The notes beneath the pieces were generated by a model. The model made no database searches and was not told the origin of the DNA. It was given only the letters and a program-made list of their open reading frames with translations. DNA of 64,000 nucleotides from CAWAMR01 sp963783095 (GTDB taxonomy: Bacteria; Planctomycetota; Planctomycetia; Gemmatales; Gemmataceae): assembly GCA_963783095.1 (NCBI GenBank), contig CAWAMR010000004.1:62001-126000 (forward strand), in the 5' to 3' direction. Of this stretch, positions 34,566-42,204 are shown piece by piece. The translations under genes and the position numbers were made by a program. The stretch's first letter is position 1. The number at the start of each line of letters is the position of its first letter.

Positions 34566-36076
34566 TCATTTTTTCGGTGACGGCAATTTGGGGGCAGCCC
34601 CCTCGCGTTTGTAGAGCGGCAAATGCCGGTAATAAACTTCCAGCGTCAAGACAGTCAACGCGGTTGTTCCCAATCGGCCGCAATATTGGCCGATCGTCCC
34701 TTTGTCAGCGTTCCAACTGCCAATATCTGCTTCCTTGGCCCCTTTTGTCTTCTCCGTTATCTGGGCCGGCAAAAGAGCCTTTTGCATGGCCGGGTTCCAA
34801 TCGCGATGCCAGCTTGGTCCGTCAAAGAACTTGAAAACCTGCGAGGCATAGTAGGTGTAATACATGTCGTCCGCGGTCGGCTTGTAATTGCTCCACATCC
34901 AGGTGACTCCGCGCATCAGGCCCGTCTGCCTTGGGCCCCAGTTACCCATGTATTGCCGGCACAAGTGGGCCGCTGCCGTCAACCGTTCGGACCCATCCGG
35001 AGTACGATAACCATACTGCGATTCACTTTCGGATGAAACGCTTTTCAGAAACTTCTCTGCATTTTTGAAAGTTTCGTCCGGGATTTTCGATCCCGCGAGT
35101 TTACCGGCTTTGACGCCTGAATTTGCCAGCCCAGGATGGAGGTGTCGCCGTCCGATTTACCCGAGTAGCCCCAACTTCCGTTTTCGGCCTGGTTCTTGAC
35201 GATGTAATCGCAGGCCCGCTGAGCAGCTTCCAAGTATTTGGGATCCGAGGTCATACCCGCAACCTCACACAGTGGAATCGTGGCGATCGCTTGCGAATAA
35301 TTCCCAGCGCCCTTGAAATGGCCATCTTCCTCGAGATGATCGGCGAGATACTCCAAGCCATCTCTGACAATTTTCTTGTACTTTTTAGCAAAGACGTGTG
35401 TTTCACCATTTGCCAGAAACGGCAGGAGTGCCATTCCGGTTGCGGCGATTCGATCGTTCGCCACCTTCAGCTCTTCAGCAGCAATTTTGGGGTCTTTTGA
35501 ATTGTTTCCTTTTGCGTCAAATCTCCATGAGCCGTCATCGAGTTGTTTCTTTGCTAGCCAAGCCAACCCAGCTGCTACAGCTTGTTCTGTTTCGTCGTTA
35601 CCGCCATAAGCACGCAGCATTTTCTCCCTCGTTGCACCGGAACGTCCACGCAATGCCGCGGTCCTCACCAATATGGGAAATGCTTCCTTTTCCTTCACAT
35701 CGGGGGTCTTGGGTTGATTCGCTTCCTTCGGCTCCTCCGCCTTGGGTTCGGCCGGCAATTCCTTCACGGCAGGATCAACCACAACTTGGTCTTCCCGATC
35801 GACCTCGACGGCATTCGCTAAATCCGGACAGAGCCCCGGATCCTCGTGGGCCAGATTCTCCCCACTATCCTCCTCGATTTGACTTCCTGCTTTCGGCTCC
35901 GAAACTTCTTGGATACGATTCGGCTTACCCGACGGTGGTTCGATTTGACGAGCCGAGACATTTGAGTTCGATTTGGAATTGTCCTGCTTTGTAGCAGTGG
36001 TTGGAACGCAACCTGTGGCGGAGAACACGCCGAACACGATGGCGATGAACGAGCAAGCAGCAATCGAGCGAGTCAT
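34566..36076 (-). CDS. Lipoprotein with terpene-cyclase-like (prenyltransferase) repeats, one frameshift
   Basis: ATG 36076 (AAGGAAA upstream) starts a lipoprotein signal (SIAACSFIAIVFGVFSATGC). An acidic Pro/Glu linker follows, then alpha/alpha-toroid repeats: VAAGLAWLAKKQLDDGSWRF, ATGMALLPFLANGE, YSQAIATIPLCEVAGM, CDYIVKNQAENGSWGYSGKS. Near 35110 the frame shifts (one base missing), and the repeats go on: QYGYRTPDGSERLTAAAHLC, MYYTYYASQVFKFFDG, GTTALTVLTLEVYYRHLPL. Gln-x-x-x-Gly-Ser-Trp is the QW-type motif of squalene-cyclase-like folds. Planctomycete paralogues of this kind lack cyclase acids and are of unknown function. The corrected length is about 503 residues. Confidence 0.7.
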
Positions 36077-36209
36077 GAGATTTCCTTTGAATAAAAATCG
36101 CAGTATCCGGATCAACTTGATAATAGCTCTGCTAATCGGGCAAGGAGGTTGTCAATCGTTTGAATGATGCAATATCTCTGTATTGAGTGTTGCTCTCAAC
36201 TCATCCACA

Positions 36210-36330
36210 CTAAACCCCGTTCAGAATGAAAACCGGATTTCAGTCCTTGGACGTAAGCTCCCTGCTATAAACAGGTTGTGCCAAACGTCGCTTTTTGAAA
36301 AACCCGGTTTTCATTGTGAACGGGGTTTAG
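36210..36330. mobile_element. MITE-like inverted-repeat element
   Basis: Imperfect inverted repeats of about 27 bp (CTAAACCCCGTTCA ... ATGAAAACCGG on the left; CCGGTTTTCATT ... TGAACGGGGTTTAG on the right) enclose about 65 bp. TA sits just inside each outer end, as in Tc1/IS630-type elements. It holds no gene and lies at the end of a broken Rpn-like gene. Confidence 0.6.
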
Positions 36331-36516
36331 AAGCAGTTCGGATGGCCTTCTGAATTGCCTGTAGTTTTTCTAGATCATTCACGGATCGAAGTTCCTCTGC
36401 AAACATTAACCCGTTATCTCCGAATTTCAGTTCCAATACAAGCGGCAGCCCCCCTGTAATGTTTCGAGAATCCCTTCCTCTCGGGCGAGTCGTTCGATGC
36501 TGGTGATGTAAGTCAT
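36331..36516 (-). pseudogene. Fragment of an Rpn-family/PD-(D/E)XK transposase-like protein (C-terminal part)
   Basis: ATG 36516 with GAGGAGG 8 bp upstream begins TYITSIERLAREEGILETLQ; after a shift near 36450 it reads LELKFGDNGLMFAEELRSVN then DLEKLQAIQKAIRTAS and runs into the MITE-like element. This tail (Glu-rich helix, Ala-Leu-Glu-Leu-Lys-Phe-Gly, Ile-x-x-Ala-x-x-x-Ala) is that of Rpn/DUF4351-like proteins. The catalytic part is absent, so it is a relic. Confidence 0.55.
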
Positions 36517-36583
36517 ACGTCGTTCCTCCTCAAAGGCTCGAAGATTTAACCCTGGGCAGTCTGGTTCGCATTACTGTCCAGAA

Positions 36584-36627
36584 AACTCCGCGACTTGGAC
36601 TCGAACCAAGAACCGTCCGATTAACAG
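36584..36627. other. Attachment site 1: 44-bp core copy of the tRNA-Asn 3' half
   Basis: Identical over 44 bp with 46894-46937 and with 53510-53553. It covers the anticodon loop to two bases past the 3' end of tRNA-Asn but lacks the 5' half. It is the left end of the tandem island. Confidence 0.9.
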
Positions 36628-36771
36628 ACAGTTATTAGAATGTTTATGTCCCTTCCGCAACCACAACGGCAGACAGCACTTTACACAATCCGGACTGCTT
36701 TCTCAACTGTTATTACATTCACTCATTAAGCCTCAGTTTTGATCCGTTCTTGAACCCTATTTCCGTAGGGT

Positions 36772-37351
36772 TCATTCCGCCTTTCGTCTCATCTTTGCAA
36801 GGGATCGCTTCACCTTCTGGGCAATGCGTTGATGGGAAACCCCCAGCATTTGCCCGACTTGCTTTTTGCTTTTCGGCTTGCCGTCTTCCCACCCGAAAAC
36901 CATCTCGACTAATTCGCGATCGGTTTTGGGCAAAGTGGCAAGTAGTCTTTCAAGCTCGACTCGCGTGAAGTCGGGTTCGTCGCCGGTGATGGAGCGGGTC
37001 GGGATGGATTTCCATCGACCGGGTTCCATCGTCCAGGTCCATCGATTGCGGTAGTTGCCGCTTCTCGTGTGCCTCCTGAATGTTCGTGTAAATGCACCGG
37101 GCCGCGTAGGTGGAAAAACATGCCGAAGTGCTGCCGGGCCGAAAGCATCGGATCGCGTGCAGGACTGCCAGAACTCCAACTTGGATCGAATCCTCGAGGC
37201 TCATGGTTCTCGACCGTTGCCAGCGATTGGCGACACTGTAAACCATGTCGAGCATGGATGCCACAAGCCGATCTATTGCCGCTTGCTCTCCCTTCTGGGC
37301 ACGACGGCAAAGAGCATCTTGTTCAGCCGGCGCAAGGCGGATCGCTTTCAT
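36772..37351 (-). CDS. Sigma-70-like factor, one frameshift
   Basis: ATG 37351 has GGAGAAG 7 bp upstream. Region 2: AEQDALCRRAQKGEQAAIDR, LVASMLDMVYSVANRWQ, LEDSIQVGVLAVLHAIRCF, STYAARCIYTNIQEAHEK. After a shift near 37015 (one extra C) come GDEPDFTRVELERLLATLPK, TDRELVEMVFGWEDGKPKSK and KQVGQMLGVSHQRIAQKVKR, a region 4 helix-turn-helix. The corrected length is about 192 residues. This is a compact two-domain factor like those in phages and mobile elements. It may drive expression of the element's own genes. Confidence 0.7.
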
Positions 37352-37375
37352 TGAAAGTCTTCTCCAATGGATGAA

Positions 37376-37411
37376 TCGGCGGAAAGTGGGACATGATCCA
37401 CTTTCCGCCGA
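37376..37411. terminator. Strong hairpin between two element A genes
   Basis: TCGGCGGAAAGTGG, loop of 8, CCACTTTCCGCCGA: perfect 14-bp stem, 25 bp upstream of the sigma-like start (minus strand). It has no T run. It could end the upstream transcript or regulate the sigma gene. Confidence 0.6.
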
Positions 37412-37468
37412 TCGAGTGTTGAGGGGTGATCTTGACCGGGGGTGAAGTGCCTTCCCGGTCGAGGGGTT

Positions 37469-38092
37469 TCATGCCGCCTTCTTTGCGGCCTTACGCTTCT
37501 TTGGCAGGCTTCCGACATCGCCGCGCATCCGGGCGTTGACATCTCGAAGAACCTTGGCCGGCAATGGCAGGATCTCCGGATACTTCTTGTTGAACTCCTT
37601 TTGGGCCTTTTTGTTCCTTCGCTCGAAAGCTACCTTCGCGGTTTCCGTCGATGGCGCTTGCTTCATCGCCTTCTTTCGAGTCTTCCGAATGTGAGCCATA
37701 GCATTGCGGTCAACGGGTCCAAGCCTCGACGGTTTCGGCAGGGTCATCTCGCCGGTGAAATAGGCTTTGATCTCCCTGGCTACCCGTTCCATCATCCGGT
37801 TCACCGCGTCGAACTGGTCGCGAGTCCAGGCGACTTCCGGGCCTGCGCTCCACACCGGGGAAAAGTCGATGTCGTCGCCAAGCCGGTGTTGATCCGCGGC
37901 GTACCGGGCCAGCCGTTCCACGATCGCTACCAAGTCTTCCTGCCTCGATCGGCGGAACAGGTCGGCTATCGGGATTTCGCCGCCTTGACGCCACTCGATG
38001 CCTGCCGGCTCAACGGAAAGCCGTCTCGATGGTTGGCGCGCATCGACTCCCCGGAATGGGAGTTTGAAGGCATCAGGTGGCACGATTGCCAA
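37469..38092 (-). CDS. Hypothetical protein with basic tail
   Basis: 207 residues; possible start 38092 or later Met/Val codons. The middle reads IADLFRRSRQEDLVAIVERL, ARYAADQHRLGDDIDFSPVW, and RDQFDAVNRMMERVAREIKA. The C-terminal 80 residues are very Lys/Arg rich (KTRKKAMKQAPSTETAKVAF ... LPKKRKAAKKAA), so nucleic-acid binding is plausible. No family recognised. A longer open frame on the opposite strand is compositionally a shadow of this one, except for its last 58 codons (separate entry). Confidence 0.5.
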   Translation of the reverse strand: MAIVPPDAFKLPFRGVDARQPSRRLSVEPAGIEWRQGGEIPIADLFRRSRQEDLVAIVERLARYAADQHRLGDDIDFSPVWSAGPEVAWTRDQFDAVNRMMERVAREIKAYFTGEMTLPKPSRLGPVDRNAMAHIRKTRKKAMKQAPSTETAKVAFERRNKKAQKEFNKKYPEILPLPAKVLRDVNARMRGDVGSLPKKRKAAKKAA

Positions 38093-38100
38093 TCGTGCGA

Positions 38101-38275
38101 CGATACGCTTCGCGCGGTGTGGTTCGTCCGTCCAGGGCAGGCGGAAAATGGCAGTGCTGTTGTCGTCGAAGGAACGCTACGGGTGATTCACCATCGGGCA
38201 ACGGTAGGGAAGGACGGAACCAGGTTCCCTGAGTTCGTGGAATACCGGCTTGTTCACTGCCGCCGTGTCGATTAG
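38101..38275 (+). pseudogene. C-terminal domain fragment, paralogous to 16512-16724
   Basis: Reads DDTLRAVWFVRPGQAENGSA, VVVEGTLRVIHHRATVGKDG and TRFPEFVEYRLVHCRRVD. The tail Gly-Lys-Asp-Gly-Thr-Arg-Phe-Pro-x-Phe-x-Glu-Tyr-Arg-Leu-Val is shared with the fragment at 16.6 kb. No start codon or signal peptide precedes it. It is opposite in strand to its neighbours in element A. Confidence 0.45.
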
Positions 38276-38726
38276 GCTCAGTGTTGGGTTGTCGGGGAGG
38301 AATGCCGGTCGGCCTGGGCCGCGAAGGGTACCTTTCTCGCGCGAGATAGATACCTATCCAACCGTCTCTTCACTGGAAGGGGAATAATCCGCCGATTCGG
38401 TAAAGGAGTGTCCGCGATCCGGTTGCCGTTCCATTTCCATTTTTACCTCAACATTACTCAACATCGAACGGTTAAGCTAACGGTTAAGCTATTGTCATCG
38501 ATTCCTCTTTGGATGGGCTATTTGGGGAACCATAGGGAACCAAATTTGTATACCATAGTTTACCATCGTAGCTCACTTTCCCGCCGTTCAATTTCCGCCT
38601 CGACCATAACATTCCTTAACATCAAACGGTCAGGCTATTGTCATTGATTGCTCTTTGGCAACCCGTCAATCACATTTCTCGCGCGTGCGAGAAGTTTATA
38701 TTTCCAATCACTGCCGGGAATTTGGT
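38276..38726. other. Non-coding region with two imperfect direct repeats (38429-38514 and 38586-38659)
   Basis: About 70 bp is repeated 157 bp apart; shared blocks include GCTATTGTCAT, GATT, CTCTTTGG and AACGGT. Copy 1 holds a 12-bp tandem duplication (AACGGTTAAGCT twice). No gene is visible. The setting, between the element's small genes and beside PrimPol, suits a replication or control region. Confidence 0.55.
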
Positions 38727-39002
38727 TCACTTTCCCGCAAGCCGTGGCTTGCAATTCTGGGCAACAAGGCTTCCGATCTGCTCCCAGCCGTCTGCATACC
38801 GAATGACTTTCCCGATTACCAGCTTGCGGTCTGTGTGGTGGTAGACCGCGACTTTCTCGCCGGTCCAAACTGAATCGAAAAGCAAGGCGTTCTTCGTCCT
38901 GTTGTCCCATGCCGCGAATAGTCCGTCCCTACCGACGATGTTGCTGAATTCCCTGAACCATCGGGGTTCATTGGTTCTCTTCCGGTGCCGTTTCTTGCTC
39001 AC
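38727..39002 (-). CDS. Hypothetical protein of element A
   Basis: 91 residues: a basic N-terminus (KKRHRKRTNEPRWFREFSNI), then GLFAAWDNRTKNALLFDSVW and EKVAVYHHTDRKLVIGKVIR. The stop of the PrimPol gene upstream overlaps this region by 4 bp, suggesting coupling. No family recognised; small beta-strand protein. Confidence 0.5.
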   Translation of the reverse strand: MSKKRHRKRTNEPRWFREFSNIVGRDGLFAAWDNRTKNALLFDSVWTGEKVAVYHHTDRKLVIGKVIRYADGWEQIGSLVAQNCKPRLAGK

Positions 39003-40276
39003 GACTTTCCCCCTATCGCGGACGGACAGCGATACACGCTCAACTTGCGGCTCGCGTAGGTTCCCTTCTTGGTTTCTTGAATGAACCCTTGTTGAATCAG
39101 GGCATGGAAATACTTGTTGGCTGTGTTGTGGCTGACTCCGAGAAGTTCGCCGGCCTTCCGTCGATCAATACCGAAGTCGGAACCCTTGAGCCGTTGAAGG
39201 TGAAAGCAGAGAGCCGCCAGGGTCCGGACATTCGCATTGTCGAAAACCGTTGCTTGCTCGGGAATTGATTCTTCGCTCGCCAGCTTCCAAGCAAGGGGGA
39301 GGGGGGTTCCACTCTTAAGAACACAGTGTTGGGGTATTCTCTGGGAGTAGAAGAGAGGAACAGTTTCCAGGGCGGATTGGATTGTCCGGGGGAGATAGTC
39401 GGCACGGTTCCACTTTGGGCGATTGAGGGACGATTGACCCATCAACCCACGGATCCGCGCAACATCCGGTCCGCACCAGAAACCCAGAATGGCAGCAAGG
39501 GCAAAGTCGGCTTCGGACCGCGAACGGTACCCGGACCAATCACCGGACCAGAGCCGGCTGAACTTCGCACCGTTGCGGGCCGTTGTTGCCCGCTGGATTA
39601 TCTCCGCGTCTTCCGCCACGATCGCGGATTGATCCCAACGGCTCCGTCGGCTCCGCGGAGCCGACGATCTCTTGATTTGATCGGCGGTTTCGAGGGCGCG
39701 ATGAAGTTCCAAAAGCTCGCTCGATCGATCTTCGAGCGATGCCGAAAAACCTTCTACCACGTTGCCCGTAACGGTGAAGAACCGCTTGCCGTCGTAAAGC
39801 TCGATATGCACGTCGGCAGACTCGCTGTAGCGGTGTTTGAGGCCGACGGCCAGCTCACCGAGAACGAACACCTTGATTCCCGTTCGAGACGGGGAAATCT
39901 CGGTGTAAGAGTTGAGCCGATTCAAGATCGACTCTCCCCACGGATCGATTTCGCCCGTCTGCGGATCGGCGATGCCGTCCAGGTCGATCCCGGCAAAACC
40001 ATCCCCCAGAACAAACCCGATGCCGTCCAGGTCCTTTGCCCGAAGCATCGATCTTGCCGCGCTGAGGGAACCCCAGCTTTCCGGGCGTGTGACGTCGGCC
40101 TCGTCTCCAGTCTTCGGGTTGACGGGGATCTTCTTTGGCCTGGCCGGGTTGCTTCGGTTGGGAGCGTATCTCCATGCAACCCAGCGATCGGAGTAACGCA
40201 AGAGCGGGGGGATCGCGCTGTTTCGGCGTGGGAAAAAACGAATTGGGTTGCGGTTCGCGGTTTCAATGCCTATCAT
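38999..40276 (-). CDS. PrimPol-type primase with NrS-1-like helix bundle and winged-helix tail
   Basis: 425 residues. ATG 40276 is preferred because GGAG lies 8 bp upstream; a TTG at 40309 is also open. AEP catalytic part: RYSDRWVAWRYAPNRSNPAR, GFVLGDGFAGIDLDGIADPQ (the Asp-x-Asp pair), SRTGIKVFVLGEL, VHIELYDGKRFFTVTGNVVE. Then a helical domain like that of the NrS-1 phage primase-polymerase (FSRLWSGDWSGYRSRSEADF, ALAAILGFWCGPDVARIRGL, RPKWNRADYLPRTIQSALE). Last, a winged helix (RKAGELLGVSHNTANKYFHA). It would prime or copy the element's DNA. A 342-residue open frame on the other strand is its shadow. Confidence 0.8.
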   Translation of the reverse strand: MIGIETANRNPIRFFPRRNSAIPPLLRYSDRWVAWRYAPNRSNPARPKKIPVNPKTGDEADVTRPESWGSLSAARSMLRAKDLDGIGFVLGDGFAGIDLDGIADPQTGEIDPWGESILNRLNSYTEISPSRTGIKVFVLGELAVGLKHRYSESADVHIELYDGKRFFTVTGNVVEGFSASLEDRSSELLELHRALETADQIKRSSAPRSRRSRWDQSAIVAEDAEIIQRATTARNGAKFSRLWSGDWSGYRSRSEADFALAAILGFWCGPDVARIRGLMGQSSLNRPKWNRADYLPRTIQSALETVPLFYSQRIPQHCVLKSGTPLPLAWKLASEESIPEQATVFDNANVRTLAALCFHLQRLKGSDFGIDRRKAGELLGVSHNTANKYFHALIQQGFIQETKKGTYASRKLSVYRCPSAIGGKS

Positions 40277-40377
40277 GTGAATGTCTCCATGTCTCCGATT
40301 GGTTTCCAAGTTGGTTCCCGGTTGATGCCTGGGTTGCTGGCTGCGAATCTTTGAGGGGTAATGGTGGTTGGGATTCG

Positions 40378-40404
40378 GGCCGTCCGGCTGGTTACCGGAC
40401 GGCC
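40378..40404 (+). terminator. Rho-independent terminator, plus strand
   Basis: GGCCGTCCGG, loop CTGGTTA, CCGGACGGCC, then TCTTTTTTGG. It is a good terminator on the plus strand, yet all flanking genes are on the minus strand. It lies in the 358-bp gap 40277-40634. Confidence 0.7.
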
Positions 40405-40430
40405 TCTTTTTTGGTACTCACAAGTTTTCA

Positions 40431-40460
40431 TCCCAAGTCACTCTGGTTCTTGACTTGGGA
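40431..40460. repeat. Inverted repeat in element A gap
   Basis: TCCCAAGTCA, 10 bp, TGACTTGGGA. Perfect 10-bp arms between the sigma-like and PrimPol genes; may be a terminator or a binding site. Nothing else is seen in this gap. Confidence 0.6.
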
Positions 40461-40634
40461 TCGGCGGTCAAAACGACAGCCGCACTTCTCCGACACTCAA
40501 TCTAGTTCGACACTGGTTTTCCTAAATCTCACTTCAATCGTTTTCTCCAAACGTGCCGAATTCGTTACCAGATCGCTCAGGCGGCGCGCTGGCTGTCCAA
40601 GATGGGAATCAGGTCAAGAACCGCCGATTATCGA

Positions 40635-41096
40635 TCAGGAGCGATTTAAGGCGGTTCGGGTCAAGCTCGCAAGCAATCCCAGCGATTCGGGCCGGGGCAT
40701 GTCTTCCCGTTCATCGAAGCCGGCGGAATGCCGGTCGGGAATGAGATTGAGCGATCGTTCAGCGTCGGGGCCAGTTTCGCCCTCCTGGGGCAGGGCCTTA
40801 TTCTTCCGCTCCTTGGTGTGTTTCCAGATTCGCCGGCGGGCCGCGTCCGCTGCGTATGTGGTAAACCTGAAACCTCTCGACTCGTCAAACCAGCGAATGG
40901 CATCGACGCAAGCAAGCAACCCCTCCTGAAGCAAATCGTCGAAGTCAAAACCAATGGACTGTTCAAGGATTCCGTTGGCTATATTGCAGATCAGCAAGCG
41001 AACGCGGAGGATGAGGTCGTTGGCCGCGTCCCGATCGCCGGCCTGGGCAAGCCCGCAAAGTTGCTCGTTGGTGTGGTTCGGGTGGATGGTTCTCAT
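40635..41096 (-). CDS. Sigma-70 region 2 protein lacking region 4
   Basis: 153 residues from ATG 41096. TNEQLCGLAQAGDRDAANDL, LLICNIANGILEQSIGFDFD, DLLQEGLLACVDAIRWFDES and RGFRFTTYAADAARRRIWKH are regions 1.2 and 2 of a sigma-70 factor (core-binding and -10 recognition). The remaining 40 residues (RSLNLIPDRHSAGFDERE and so on) show no region 4 helix-turn-helix, and I found none in other frames downstream. It may be a truncated factor or a region-2-only regulator. Confidence 0.6.
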   Translation of the reverse strand: MRTIHPNHTNEQLCGLAQAGDRDAANDLILRVRLLICNIANGILEQSIGFDFDDLLQEGLLACVDAIRWFDESRGFRFTTYAADAARRRIWKHTKERKNKALPQEGETGPDAERSLNLIPDRHSAGFDEREDMPRPESLGLLASLTRTALNRS

Positions 41097-41222
41097 TTGG
41101 CTTCCCGGAAATGTGGCGAAAAGGTTCCATGCACTCCATGACAGCGCCGGCCGTGGGTTCGTTCTTCCCCAAAACTCTGATAAACTCGAATAAACCCGCA
41201 CATTCCCGCATATGTTTTTGAC

Positions 41223-41717
41223 TCATCCACGATCGCGAATGATCTCTTGAAGCTCTTCGTCGGTGAGCTTGTCAACGGGGCCGGAATCGCCATTCGTATC
41301 GGACGCTTGGCCGCCGGCGTAAACCCCCTCGATCTTGGCTAGGTCTTGGAGTATGGCCAGTGCTGCGCGGTAGTCTGGATTCTCTCCATCACCAACACTG
41401 ACCGATTTGAGGTATAGCCACTCCCGCCGGCTGCGGTGTTCGATGAGGATCCTCTCGCGGTCCTTGCTGAACGCTTCTCTGACTTGCTTGTTGGTCTGCT
41501 CAATGTAATGCTCGATCGATCGCAGGGATAAAGGTTTTTCGCCGGGTTCAAGAAACCAACAAGAGCCGGGTTCGAGTTCCTTTTCTCGAATATATTCCAA
41601 TAAATTGAGAATCCCGGCACCTTCTAAACGGAGGCGGAAAACGTCGGCAAGTCTCTTCTCCATCTCAGATTTATTCGGGCGTTTCGCCCGCTGCTTCACC
41701 GGTGTTTCCGCCCCCAT
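41223..41717 (-). CDS. Terminase-small-subunit-like hypothetical protein
   Basis: 164 residues: basic N-terminus (KQRAKRPNKSEMEKRLADVF), RLRLEGAGILNLLEYIREKE, LRSIEHYIEQTNKQVREAFS, RERILIEHRSRREWLYLKSV, and YRAALAILQDLAKIEGVYAG. The helix-turn-helix-like front with the repeated Ala-x-x-x-Leu-x-x-x-Ala-x-Ile-x-Gly-x-Tyr end is reminiscent of phage terminase small subunits or HTH proteins near them. The assignment is weak; no large subunit or capsid gene is present. Confidence 0.4.
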   Translation of the reverse strand: MGAETPVKQRAKRPNKSEMEKRLADVFRLRLEGAGILNLLEYIREKELEPGSCWFLEPGEKPLSLRSIEHYIEQTNKQVREAFSKDRERILIEHRSRREWLYLKSVSVGDGENPDYRAALAILQDLAKIEGVYAGGQASDTNGDSGPVDKLTDEELQEIIRDRG

Positions 41718-41777
41718 ATTCTTGCCCTTTCAGCATGGTTCAACTTTCGATTTCGGTTAACATTGGTTAACATTCGG

Positions 41778-42086
41778 TCAAATGCCTTGGCCGCCGCCTC
41801 CCTCGGTTGCGTCCGGCTCGGTCAGTGGTGGAGTTCCAAGGTTGTCATCGCTCACAAGGATGCAGTCCGGCAACGTCGTGTAATCGATGTTCAACCATGT
41901 GGGGATCGGGTAGGTGGAATCCGGGATTGAGTAGTTCCCATCTTCGTTCGTTCCAACCCATAGCCATTCGATTTGTCCGGTAGCCTTATAAGTGAGCGTC
42001 ACACCATCGGAACCGATGTCGAGATTAGGTTTGTTGATTCGGGAGTTGAGGAGAAGCCAGTTGGGATAATCGATCGGTGCCGGCAC
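41778..42086 (-). CDS. Small hypothetical protein of element A
   Basis: 102 residues from GTG 42086 with GGTGGAG 7 bp upstream. PAPIDYPNWLLLNSRINKPN, LTYKATGQIEWLWVGTNEDG and SIPDSTYPIPTWLNIDYTTL suggest a beta-rich protein; the C-terminus is Gly-rich. No family recognised. Confidence 0.45.
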   Translation of the reverse strand: MPAPIDYPNWLLLNSRINKPNLDIGSDGVTLTYKATGQIEWLWVGTNEDGNYSIPDSTYPIPTWLNIDYTTLPDCILVSDDNLGTPPLTEPDATEGGGGQGI

Positions 42087-42204
42087 TTCTGGCGCTCCAC
42101 CTTGCCGAGTATGGATTTGGTCCGTGTTGGATGGATCAAATTGAGGATCCTGGTCAATAGAATGAGTCTTGACAAATCCGAAGCCGTCAAAGTTCTCGGA
42201 ATGC

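Noticed and set aside
37442..38100. First two thirds of a 277-codon plus-strand frame
   Set aside because: Composition is that of a shadow of the basic minus-strand gene; only its last 58 codons resemble a real domain.
39326..40354. 342-codon open frame on the plus strand
   Set aside because: It is antisense to PrimPol, whose motifs and start are clear; its protein is Arg/Pro/Gly rich with no recognisable domain.
41223..41717. Element A as a phage satellite on the basis of a terminase-like gene
   Set aside because: The match is weak and there is no large terminase, portal or capsid gene; an integrated plasmid fits better.
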